Assembly (NCBI GenBank): GCA_021785155.1
Contig: JAJYGE010000185.1
Coordinates: 1 to 10,292 of the forward strand
Length of the DNA: 10,292 bases
Direction: 5' to 3'
DNA from: Planctomycetota bacterium
GTDB taxonomy: Bacteria > Planctomycetota > Phycisphaerae > WQYP01
Positions 1 to 5,874 of the stretch are shown here, in pieces. Below the pieces are notes generated by a model. It did not search any database, was not told the origin of the DNA, and saw only the letters and a list, made by a program, of their open reading frames with translations. Position 1 is the stretch's first letter; each line of letters begins with the position of its first letter. The translations under genes and the position numbers were made by a program.

Positions 1-35
1 TTCAGTATTCCAGAGATACGAAATTATGTTCAGCG

Positions 36-59
36 GGCGAGGCGGCCTCGCCGCGTTTT
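36..59 (+). terminator. Possible rho-independent terminator
   Basis: GGCGAGGC and GCCTCGCC form an 8-base perfect inverted repeat around a single G (realistically 7 pairs and a 3-base loop) at 36-52. It is followed by GCG and four T residues. This could end a plus-strand transcript entering from the left edge. The T run is short and the gene it would serve is not visible, so the call is tentative. Confidence 0.35.
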
Positions 60-308
60 GGGGAGCGACGGCGGAGATTTCAACCAGCGACGAACAACGG
101 GGATTAACCGCAAAGTGGCGTAAGAATGCAAAGACGTGACGACCGTTTTTGAACCACGAGGCAACATAGGTAAACGGAGGGAATTACGACGGGGTTGCCA
201 CCAAGACACGACCACGACTACCGCGACGACGGTGTTTCCCACGGCGGCACGTTGACGCAACGTCATCCATGAAGCGCCTCGCCACAGAGAGCGCTGAGCG
301 GCGCAGAG

Positions 309-342
309 AACGCCTGCGGCGGGACACAAAGCCGCAGGCGTT
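309..342. repeat. 12-base-arm inverted repeat (strong hairpin)
   Basis: AACGCCTGCGGC at 309-320 is the exact reverse complement of GCCGCAGGCGTT at 331-342, around a 10-base loop. A stem of 12 pairs with eight or more G-C pairs is unlikely by chance. Only three T residues follow on the plus strand, so a terminator is possible but imperfect. It lies in a gene-free stretch, and a REP-like or transposon-associated hairpin is an alternative. Confidence 0.6.
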
Positions 343-512
343 TGCGATTCAAAACGCGTTCATTCGCCACGACGATAAGATCGTCCAAAACGCTGGTCTC
401 CAGAGCTTATCCGGCGCGCCGGGACCACCACGACCACCCAAGCATCACAACATGATCCATTGTGTTGTCGTGCCGAGTGCCGGTGGGCAATCATTAAATC
501 CGCCGTTATTTT

Positions 513-547
513 CATTAACTAATCACGTCCCCGTTTCGCTTCTCGGC
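513..547 (+). repeat. Left 35-base inverted repeat flanking vapBC
   Basis: This copy pairs with 1401-1435 on the other strand with 31 of 35 matches. Its core, AACTAATCACGTCCCCGT, is identical in both copies. It is followed inward, after two bases, by a hairpin at 550-573 that the right copy does not have. It sits outside the 3' end of the toxin gene. Confidence 0.7.
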
Positions 548-549
548 AA

Positions 550-573
550 ACTCTGTGCGCACGCGCACAGAGT
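550..573. repeat. 10-base-arm hairpin next to the left repeat
   Basis: ACTCTGTGCG and CGCACAGAGT form a perfect 10-base inverted repeat around CACG. The hairpin lies two bases inside the left flanking repeat and 110 bases beyond the stop of the minus-strand toxin gene. No T run follows on the minus strand, so it is not a textbook terminator. A hairpin beside a conserved end recalls IS200/IS605-type or REP elements, but there is no other support for that. Confidence 0.55.
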
Positions 574-682
574 CAGCGCCCGATACATCCAAAAACTGCA
601 CCTCAAGCCCATGCCGACTTCGGTGCCACCGTCACATGCGCGTAATCGGCGGCGGCGGAAGGCGGCAGCAACCTGATAGGGC

Positions 683-1093
683 CTAATAGGATTGGACAAC
701 TAAACCGGCAATATTTTCAAAATGGCGTCTATTCCGCGTAAGCAGTACCTGGCCATGGGCCATGGAAACGGCCGCGATCATGGCATCGCTGTCACCAGCC
801 GGGCGGCCACTTTTAAACATTGCCGATTTTATGACGGCATAATATTGAGAGGCTTGGGCGTCAAATTCCAGAATGGCGATACCCGACAGAACCCGCTCAA
901 CGCGTTCTAATTCCCGTTGGCGCTGATCCGACATTTCAGGCCCCACGCGGAACTCAGCCTCATTGATTCGAGAGGTGAAAAGGGTTTCCCCACGCAACAA
1001 TAATTCGCGCAGCACCATACGGATACGGCGGTGTCCCACTGTGTCTGCCCGGCGGCCAAGATCCACCAATGCGGTTGTGTCAAGCAGCACCAC
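683..1093 (-). CDS. vapC: PIN-domain ribonuclease toxin, VapC family
   Basis: This is the toxin of a type II toxin-antitoxin pair. VapC toxins are Mg-dependent PIN ribonucleases that usually cleave tRNA or rRNA. The 136-residue protein opens with the PIN beta strand and first acidic residue (VVLLDTTALVD, Asp5), has Glu45 in RINEAEF, and the acidic pair Asp101/Asp103 in GDSDAMIAA. A TRNRRHFENI segment near the C-terminus is typical of the family. I start it at GTG 1093, because CCGGAGG lies 7 bases upstream and the PIN fold begins immediately. An ATG at 1150 would add 19 residues without homology. With this start it overlaps the antitoxin 3' end by 14 bases, implying translational coupling. 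The acidic residues are intact, so it is probably active. Confidence 0.85.
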   Translation of the reverse strand: MVLLDTTALVDLGRRADTVGHRRIRMVLRELLLRGETLFTSRINEAEFRVGPEMSDQRQRELERVERVLSGIAILEFDAQASQYYAVIKSAMFKSGRPAGDSDAMIAAVSMAHGQVLLTRNRRHFENIAGLVVQSY

Positions 1094-1322
1094 GGTGTGG
1101 CCTCCGGTTTCGGCGGCTGCTCCGGTCGGATATAACGCGTTCAATGGCATCAGCAGCCTTGTCGCTCAATGGATCCTTTTCAATGGATGCCATCCACTGT
1201 TTGAAGTCGATTGGCTGGCGAATCATCCGCTTGATAGCCTGGCTGAACGATTCATTAACTTGTTTGTTGCGTTTAAGCCGATGATAAGCTTCCATGTCAA
1301 TGGTAATTGTTTTGGTGGCCAT
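1080..1322 (-). CDS. vapB: Antitoxin, DUF217/VapB-like
   Basis: An 80-residue antitoxin partner of the overlapping PIN toxin. The N-terminus MATKTITIDMEAYHRLK, followed by ESFSQAIKRMI, is the ribbon-helix-helix-like DNA-binding segment of the DUF217 (COG1753) antitoxins. These bind their own promoter and wrap the toxin with the C-terminal part. The C-terminus is basic (RSSRRNRRPHRG). ATG 1322 has GGAG 6 bases upstream. The order antitoxin then toxin is standard. The upstream promoter and palindrome (1333-1380) suggest autoregulation by the complex. The overlap keeps toxin synthesis tied to antitoxin synthesis. Confidence 0.8.
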   Translation of the reverse strand: MATKTITIDMEAYHRLKRNKQVNESFSQAIKRMIRQPIDFKQWMASIEKDPLSDKAADAIERVISDRSSRRNRRPHRGAA

Positions 1323-1332
1323 AAGCAGCTCC

Positions 1333-1380
1333 GTGTACGTGCATGTACACAGAATATATCAGAATCCAATGGCGATGCAA
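1333..1380 (-). promoter_or_regulatory. vapBC promoter with operator palindrome
   Basis: On the minus strand a -35 TTGCAT (1375-1380) and a -10 TATATT (1353-1358) are separated by 16 bases. Immediately downstream, 1333-1350 reads GTGTACGTGCATGTACAC, an 18-base palindrome with a single mismatched pair. It overlaps the expected start point, 10 bases before the antitoxin start codon. The position is what an operator bound by a ribbon-helix-helix antitoxin would occupy. The promoter lies inside the right flanking repeat, so the cassette carries its own promoter. Confidence 0.6.
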
Positions 1381-1400
1381 CACATTATGAAATCATGTCG

Positions 1401-1435
1401 GCAGGGAAGCGACACGGGGACGTGATTAGTTGATG
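1401..1435 (-). repeat. Right 35-base inverted repeat flanking vapBC
   Basis: Reverse-complemented partner of 513-547. It lies 21 bases upstream of the vapB -35 box. Both copies read the same way in one frame on the GGGGACG strand (K-R-N/H-G-D-V-I-S-stop), so they could alternatively be duplicated gene ends. The substitutions are scattered, however, and no upstream coding frame is shared. Confidence 0.7.
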
Positions 1436-1570
1436 GTGTTGAGGCCCAGCTAATTGTGAAGGGACCGGTTACAACGGTCACGGATCACGGATCAATAATC
1501 AAAAACAGTTTAGGAAGAATTCGTGGGCGCATTGAGCGAACGACTCCACCGCCACGGCTTGCCGCCGAGA

Positions 1571-1825
1571 TTACAGGGGACTGGGGACAGGTTGCAGGCC
1601 GGGACATTGTGCTGCGGCCCAACGGATCAGGTGAGCGTTGAACCGGCGAGCAGTAGAGCGCAAGAACTTATGCGTGATTCTGCGGCACGCGTAGCGTGCG
1701 ATCTGGATTTTGATGTTTGGTCTATCTCTGGTGCGGTAGACCACCGGTTTGGGCAGCGCTTTCCCGCGGTACGCCTCTTCGGGTGTGCGGCTGCCCAGCG
1801 CGCGGTGCGGGCGGCAGGTGTTGTG
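1571..1825 (-). pseudogene. Transposase C-terminal remnant (integrase core, IS3-like)
   Basis: An 84-codon minus-strand frame ends at TAA 1571-1573 and is blocked upstream by TAG at 1826-1828. It begins HNTCRPHRALGSRTPEEAYR. RPHRALG-x-RTPEEAY is the hallmark C-terminal signature of DDE integrase-core (rve) transposases of the IS3 type. The rest continues as a basic tail rich in Arg and Lys (RPNIKIQIARYACRR). The catalytic core is absent: only about 30 bases separate the TAG from the argS stop codon. So this is a 3' fragment left by deletion, not an active transposase. The TAG sits where family members often have Tyr, so it may be a point mutation. The 135 bases between this remnant and the inverted repeat hold only a tandem CACGGAT pair (1479-1492). 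The exact IS family is uncertain. Confidence 0.65.
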
Positions 1826-1855
1826 CTATGTGGCGAATGGATCACCGGCACCGGA

Positions 1856-3841
1856 TCACATTTCTTCCAGGAGTTCCATACCCAATAAATCACGCAGGCC
1901 CACGCCCAGCACCGCGCCGGCCAGATCGCATAGAGCCAGGCGGCTTTGACGCAACTCCGGAGAACCGGCGTTAAGCACCGGACAGTTTTCATAAAATGCG
2001 GAGAATGATCCACATAAATCATAAAGATAGGTGCATAAATAATGTGGCTTAAGATCGTTTAACACCGCCGATACCACATCGCCGAATTGCAGTATTCGCC
2101 TGGCCAGATCGCGTTCCTGCGGTGTTTCGAGAATGATGTTCACGCCTGAGGATGACGATTCACCGACCTTGCGGAAAATACTGCGTATCCGGGCGAACGT
2201 ATATTGCAGATAAGGGCCGGTATTGCCCTCCAGCGCCAGGAGCCGATCCCACACAAATTGATAATCGGTGGTGCGATCCTGCCGGAGATCGGCGTATTTC
2301 ACGGCACTGATTCCCACCGCTTGCGCTATGTGGCGGCGGGCCGCTTCCGGCAAGTCGGGATGTTTGTTTTGTACGACCGCATCGGCGCGTTGTACCGCTT
2401 CCGCCAGCAATTCCCGTAGCTTCACAGATTCACCGGAGCGCGTCTTGAAGGGTTTGCCATCTTCACCAAGAATCGAACCAAACGGCGAATGCCGCAATTC
2501 AACCGGTAGATTGGTCACCGGATTGATATCCCAGTGCGCGGCGCGGACGGTATCAAAGACCATGGCAAAATGCTGGGCCTGCCGGGCATCGGTGGTGTAA
2601 ACGATCCGATCCGCGTGCCAATTACACTCCAGAGGAGCAGTCTCGTCCGGGTTGGTTTTATCCTCAACAATCCGGAAATACAGCGCCGCCAAATCCGTGG
2701 TCGCATATAAATAGGCCCCATCTCCCTTGCGGATTATCAAGGGCAAAGGTTTTTTATCTTTGTCCACATAGCCCGGCAAAAACACACACAAAGCCCCCTC
2801 CGATTGCGCCACAAATGCTTTGGTAACAGTTTGCGGTTCCGACGATTCTTCCAGACGCTCAATGACCTCGTGCCCCAGCATCGCCTGCCGGATTTCCGCG
2901 GCCTCCGGGGCGGTCAGTAAACTGGTATCAACGATGCCCTTGCGCTGCGGATCAAAGACCTCCGGCATTCCCACCTTGGGTCCTTCGCCGCCATAGGGCA
3001 GAGCTTCAGATAATCGTTGCACTATCCGCGGCAACCGACGGGCATAAAAACTTTCGCCGCGCTCGTCCGCTTCCGACAGTGTGATGCGCAGAAGGTCAAA
3101 AATCTCACGGCAATGCCGCCGGCTTTCTTCGCGGATCCAATGCCACAGCCGTACCGCCTCCGGTTCTCCACTTTGCAACGCCACGACTGCCTGCCGGGCC
3201 TCGGCGGCAAATTGCGGATCAGATTTATCCCGCTGCGCCGCCTGCTTGTAATAGGAATCCAAATCGGAAATATGCGGCATATCCCCCGTATCAAGTTTCA
3301 AATCTTTGGCATGGCGGATCAACATGCCAAACTGGGTTCCGAAATCTCCCACATGATTTTGCCGCACCACCCGATGCCCCATAAACGCCAGTGTTCTAGC
3401 CAGAGCGTCGCCGAGAATACTGCTGCGCAGATGGCCGACGTGCATTTCCTTGGCAATGTTCGGTCCGGCATAATCTACAACGACTGTGGCCTGTTGCGAC
3501 GATCGGGCCACGCCGGCACGAGCCTTGGCGGCCGAGTCGGCAAATAGTCTGCCCAGCTCTTCAGCCAGCCATGCGGATTTCAAACGCATATTGATAAAGC
3601 CAGGCCCGGCGATTTGTGGCGGCTCGCAAATGTCGGAGATTTGCAAATGTCGCAAAATTTCTGTCGCCACTTCGCGTCCTGGCCGCCCCAATTGCCTGGA
3701 AAGAGCCATGGCCGCATTACACTGGTAATCAGCGAATTTAGGGTCCCCGGCTCTGACCATCGGGTCGCCGGCGAATTCCGAACCGAACGCCAAGCCGATA
3801 GCGCGCGAAAGGCGCTCGCGTAAAAGACTTTCAATTGACAT
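1856..3841 (-). CDS. argS: Arginyl-tRNA synthetase
   Basis: A cytosolic class I aminoacyl-tRNA synthetase that charges tRNA-Arg. The order is an N-terminal additional domain (about 1-115, with GPGFINMRL near 79-87), the HIGH signature HVGH at 134-137 after AGPNIAKEM, HVGDFGTQFG near 163-172, GDGAYLYATTDLAAL at 373-387, and the KMSKS-equivalent DGKPFKTRSG at 461-470. The DALR anticodon-binding domain follows (VKYADLRQDR near 514, NTGPYLQY at 540-547), and the protein ends in the usual LLGMELLEEM-type tail. At 661 residues it is longer than the roughly 580 of the E. coli enzyme. Most of the excess is an insertion at about 283-340, before QSEGALCVFL. The start codon lies 6 bases after the rsfS stop, and the AAGG binding site overlaps the end of rsfS, so the two are co-transcribed. 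Complete and presumably essential. Confidence 0.97.
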   Translation of the reverse strand: MSIESLLRERLSRAIGLAFGSEFAGDPMVRAGDPKFADYQCNAAMALSRQLGRPGREVATEILRHLQISDICEPPQIAGPGFINMRLKSAWLAEELGRLFADSAAKARAGVARSSQQATVVVDYAGPNIAKEMHVGHLRSSILGDALARTLAFMGHRVVRQNHVGDFGTQFGMLIRHAKDLKLDTGDMPHISDLDSYYKQAAQRDKSDPQFAAEARQAVVALQSGEPEAVRLWHWIREESRRHCREIFDLLRITLSEADERGESFYARRLPRIVQRLSEALPYGGEGPKVGMPEVFDPQRKGIVDTSLLTAPEAAEIRQAMLGHEVIERLEESSEPQTVTKAFVAQSEGALCVFLPGYVDKDKKPLPLIIRKGDGAYLYATTDLAALYFRIVEDKTNPDETAPLECNWHADRIVYTTDARQAQHFAMVFDTVRAAHWDINPVTNLPVELRHSPFGSILGEDGKPFKTRSGESVKLRELLAEAVQRADAVVQNKHPDLPEAARRHIAQAVGISAVKYADLRQDRTTDYQFVWDRLLALEGNTGPYLQYTFARIRSIFRKVGESSSSGVNIILETPQERDLARRILQFGDVVSAVLNDLKPHYLCTYLYDLCGSFSAFYENCPVLNAGSPELRQSRLALCDLAGAVLGVGLRDLLGMELLEEM

Positions 3842-3847
3842 TAGAGA

Positions 3848-4807
3848 TTACCTTTTCTTAGCTTTTACCGCTGACCTTTTTATCGTTTTAACTTTCGTGC
3901 GGCGCGCTATTTCCGAGGCGGCTTTTACCGGTTGCTTTTTTACCGCCGACTTGCCGACAGCAACCTTTTTTACGGTACGCCTTCCGGCGACGGCGTGGCC
4001 AGATTTCAGCTTCATCACCGAGGGCTTGGATACTTTGCCCGCGGAAGCCTTGGTTCGGGCAGGCTTTACCGGTGCTGCTGTGCCAATGCGGCTCGCGGCT
4101 TTAGTCTTGGCCTTGGTTTTGGTTTTGGCTTTAACTTTGACGGGTTTGGCAGATTTTCGCGCCATTTGTGCGCCTGCTCTGGCGCGAACTTTCCTGGGTT
4201 TCGGCCTACGGGTCTTAACGGGCGCAACGGCAAGGAGTTCAACTTCCTGTGCCTCTACATTCTCGTCGCCATCACCTGTCTGGGTAAAAAGTATTTCTTC
4301 ATCCACGAACTCTTCGACTTCCGGCTCCTTTGGTACATTGATCATGGCGTCAGGTGCCTTTATGGCTTGATCAACATCAATTGTGGGTTCTTCCGGCGGC
4401 ATGGATGATGCGGGTTGCGCCGCGGCGGGCACAACGGACTGCGGAAGTTGCCATTGCACACGCGGACAGTCACCCCAGAGCATCTCAAGATCATAAAAAG
4501 TTCGGCTGGCTTCTTCAAAAATGTGGGCTACCACGTCGACGAAATCCACGACGATCCATTTTGCGGTTTCATAGCCGTTCGATCGCCATGCCGGGAAGCC
4601 ATTATTTTTGCCGTGGCCAATAAGTTCATCTCCGACCGTGCGCCGTTGGCGATCGGATGTTCCGGTGGCGATAAGAAAGAATTTTGTCACCGGCGATTTG
4701 CGGCGCACATCCAGCAATATAACATTGTGACAGCGCGTCTGATCGGCCAGACGTGCCAACTCAATGGCAAACTTCAGTTCCGGGTCTTGGGGTTGGGTAT
4801 CAGTCAT
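3848..4807 (-). CDS. rsfS: Ribosome silencing factor RsfS with long charged tail
   Basis: RsfS (Iojap family) binds ribosomal protein L14 on the 50S subunit and blocks subunit joining when nutrients are scarce. The conserved domain fills residues about 8-118: DVRRKSPVTKFFLIATGTSD, the RSNGYETAKWIVVDFVDVVAHIF strand, and FYDLEMLWGD. Usual length is about 105-130 residues, but this protein has 319. Residues 139-195 are acidic and proline-rich, and 196-319 are basic, dominated by Lys, Ala, Val, Arg and Thr with KAKTKTKAKTKA repeats, like a histone H1 tail. I start at ATG 4807 because GAGG lies 8 bases upstream. ATG 4813 is two bases from that site, and the frame runs open further upstream to 5110 without homology. 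It forms an operon with argS. The tail may bind rRNA or nucleic acid, which is inference. Confidence 0.9.
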   Translation of the reverse strand: MTDTQPQDPELKFAIELARLADQTRCHNVILLDVRRKSPVTKFFLIATGTSDRQRRTVGDELIGHGKNNGFPAWRSNGYETAKWIVVDFVDVVAHIFEEASRTFYDLEMLWGDCPRVQWQLPQSVVPAAAQPASSMPPEEPTIDVDQAIKAPDAMINVPKEPEVEEFVDEEILFTQTGDGDENVEAQEVELLAVAPVKTRRPKPRKVRARAGAQMARKSAKPVKVKAKTKTKAKTKAASRIGTAAPVKPARTKASAGKVSKPSVMKLKSGHAVAGRRTVKKVAVGKSAVKKQPVKAASEIARRTKVKTIKRSAVKAKKR

Positions 4808-4838
4808 GGGCATATCCTCGCTTCTAACATCAAGCGGT

Positions 4839-4877
4839 ATTGTCCCGCACCGGCTCAATAGTGTAAACCGTGCGGGA
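4839..4877 (-). promoter_or_regulatory. Possible rsfS-argS promoter inside an inverted repeat
   Basis: On the minus strand TTTACA (4862-4867) and GACAAT (4839-4844) are 17 bases apart, about 30 bases before the rsfS start. The -35 matches 5 of 6 consensus bases and the -10 matches 4 of 6. The same DNA holds an 8-base perfect inverted repeat, TCCCGCAC (4843-4850) and GTGCGGGA (4870-4877). The -35 box lies in the loop and one arm covers the end of the -10. It could be an operator or only a fortuitous hairpin. Confidence 0.35.
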
Positions 4878-4992
4878 AAAGAGGAGTGCTTGGATATGTC
4901 CACGTTGCCGCGGGACCCAGTAGGCTGATTCGGTCTGGAATCAGGAAGGCGTGCTGTGGCTGCACGGGTATGGCAATGTATTTGAATAGTGC

Positions 4993-5685
4993 TCACCGGG
5001 TGGCAGCCATGGCCCGCGGGAACAGAATGTTGTTCTCCTTGTGGACATGAACGTGTGTGTCGGCTTCCAGTTCGCGCAGCGCATCGAGCATGGCGCGGAA
5101 GGTGTTGCATGCTTCCGGGGGAGCGGTGTAATTGTCGCTCAACGCGCGCATTTTCTCCATGTCCGCGCCGGCGCGTTCATGTTCATGTTCCATGATGGCC
5201 ACCGGCTGATCCACATCCAGATCGGCCCGCTTGGCATCAATTTGGCGGATGCGCGGAAAAAGAATATGCTCCTCCTTGAATATATGGGCGTCGAATTCCG
5301 CCGCGAAGCGATCATACGTGGTCTTGAGTTCCGCCAGCCAGGGATAATGCAGCCCATGCACCGTATAAGTCCGATGGATCAGCATCGCGATCCGCGGCAA
5401 CTCTTTTTTCAACCAGGCATGATGCGTTATTTCAATATGATCCGCCAGATCTGTTAATGTTGCCGTGCTCCAATCTTTTTGGTCGGGATCATGCCCGGCC
5501 GCCAGTAGTTCCCGCATCACCGTTTCGGCATGAATATGGCGTTTCGCACAGGCTTGACGGAGCGTGGCCTTTCCTCCGCAGCAATAATCAATGCCGTTCT
5601 TTTCAAAAACGCGTGATCGCGCGGGCATCTCCCCAACCCATTGCGATACCGTATCATCCACACCCAATGTTGCCGCAAGCGTCAT
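4993..5685 (-). CDS. ric: Iron-sulfur cluster repair di-iron protein (RIC/YtfE/ScdA)
   Basis: RIC proteins repair iron-sulfur clusters damaged by nitric oxide or peroxide, using a non-heme di-iron centre in the cytosol. The 230-residue length is normal. The N-terminal ScdA_N (DUF542) domain covers about 5-60 with the signature GIDYCCGG (Cys35, Cys36). The hemerythrin-like domain covers about 78-226, with ligand candidates His83, His88/89, His110, His134, Glu138 in FDAHIFKEEHILFPRI, His167 in MEHEHERAG, and His211/213/215 with Glu217 in HVHVHKENNILFPRA. The ATG has a GGGG-type binding site about 8 bases upstream. It is transcribed away from the ArsR-rhodanese regulator gene across a shared 189-base region and probably forms a single-gene unit with its own promoter. 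Confidence 0.95.
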   Translation of the reverse strand: MTLAATLGVDDTVSQWVGEMPARSRVFEKNGIDYCCGGKATLRQACAKRHIHAETVMRELLAAGHDPDQKDWSTATLTDLADHIEITHHAWLKKELPRIAMLIHRTYTVHGLHYPWLAELKTTYDRFAAEFDAHIFKEEHILFPRIRQIDAKRADLDVDQPVAIMEHEHERAGADMEKMRALSDNYTAPPEACNTFRAMLDALRELEADTHVHVHKENNILFPRAMAATR

Positions 5686-5717
5686 AAAACACCCCTTTCA
5701 AGGTTTTTGTACATCCC

Positions 5718-5736
5718 GGCTGACACCATGTCAGCC
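5718..5736. promoter_or_regulatory. Palindromic operator candidate at the ric start point
   Basis: GGCTGACA and TGTCAGCC form a perfect 8-base inverted repeat around CCA. It lies 9 bases downstream of the ric -10 box, covering or just following the predicted transcription start, and 32 bases before the ric start codon. That placement fits a repressor site. No T run follows on either side, so it is not a terminator. It does not match the FNR consensus (TTGAT-N4-ATCAA). The divergent ArsR-rhodanese regulator is the obvious local candidate ligand, by inference only. Confidence 0.55.
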
Positions 5737-5745
5737 CACGGAATT

Positions 5746-5774
5746 ACTATAGCACCAGCTATTATGGAGTTCAA
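5746..5774 (-). promoter_or_regulatory. ric promoter
   Basis: On the minus strand TTGAAC (5769-5774), a 17-base spacer and TATAGT (5746-5751) give a near-consensus sigma-70 promoter upstream of ric. The expected start at about 5739 leaves a leader of roughly 55 bases that carries the palindrome at 5718-5736. Confidence 0.6.
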
Positions 5775-5807
5775 GACCTGTTTATCTTTATATAGGTGTA
5801 AGGATAC

Positions 5808-5851
5808 TTGACGGCATCTTATAACATAGTATACAATTGATTACTTGATTA
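5808..5851 (+). promoter_or_regulatory. Promoter of the ArsR-rhodanese gene with direct repeats
   Basis: TTGACG (5808-5813), a 16-base spacer and TATACA (5830-5835) form a good promoter 40 bases before the regulator start codon. It is followed at once by two tandem TTGATTA copies (5837-5843 and 5845-5851), across the expected start point. ArsR-family proteins usually bind AT-rich dyads at their own promoters, so this segment is a plausible autoregulatory site. The repeats are direct rather than inverted. Confidence 0.55.
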
Positions 5852-5874
5852 TCCGCAGAAAGGAGTTAATCAAT

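Larger units (their letters stand above)
1..512. other. Gene-poor intergenic stretch
   Basis: I see no convincing gene here. Open frames exist on both strands (for example 269-676 plus and 30-329 minus), but their products are arginine- and proline-rich or low in complexity, match no family I know, and lack a good ribosome binding site. The stretch contains several hairpin-forming sequences, annotated separately, and degenerate purine-rich phrases around 278-310 (CACAGAGAG followed by CGCAGAGAA). Similar phrases are common between genes in environmental bacteria. It is most likely spacer DNA between a gene left of the window and the accessory toxin-antitoxin element. Confidence 0.6.
513..1435. 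mobile_element. Possible inverted-repeat-bounded toxin-antitoxin cassette
   Basis: The vapBC-like pair at 683-1322 lies between two 35-base imperfect inverted repeats (513-547 and 1401-1435; 31 of 35 positions match when one is reverse-complemented). They are oriented so that both have CAT(T/C)AACTAATCACG outermost. The interval is 923 bases and contains no transposase. This is the architecture of a non-autonomous, MITE-like element carrying a toxin-antitoxin cargo. Target-site duplications are not obvious outside the repeats, and the two copies could instead be independent insertions of a dispersed repeat. A transposase remnant lies 136 bases to the right, but I cannot show that it belongs to this element. 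Confidence 0.4.

Noticed and set aside
269..676. 135-codon plus-strand open frame
   Set aside because: Arginine- and proline-rich, no binding site, no recognisable domain, and it runs through hairpins and the left inverted repeat.
963..1433. 156-codon plus-strand open frame
   Set aside because: Antisense to the clearly recognisable vapBC genes, so a shadow.
1523..1888. 121-codon plus-strand open frame
   Set aside because: Antisense to the transposase remnant and the argS 3' end; cysteine/arginine-rich composition typical of a shadow frame.
3897..4370. Long plus-strand frames opposite the rsfS tail
   Set aside because: They are antisense to the Lys/Ala-rich tail, which automatically gives long Leu/Phe/Ala frames.
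4808..5110. Upstream extension of rsfS to ATG 5110
   Set aside because: The added 101 residues have no RsfS homology, overlap the ric 3' end, and ATG 4807 has a well-spaced binding site.
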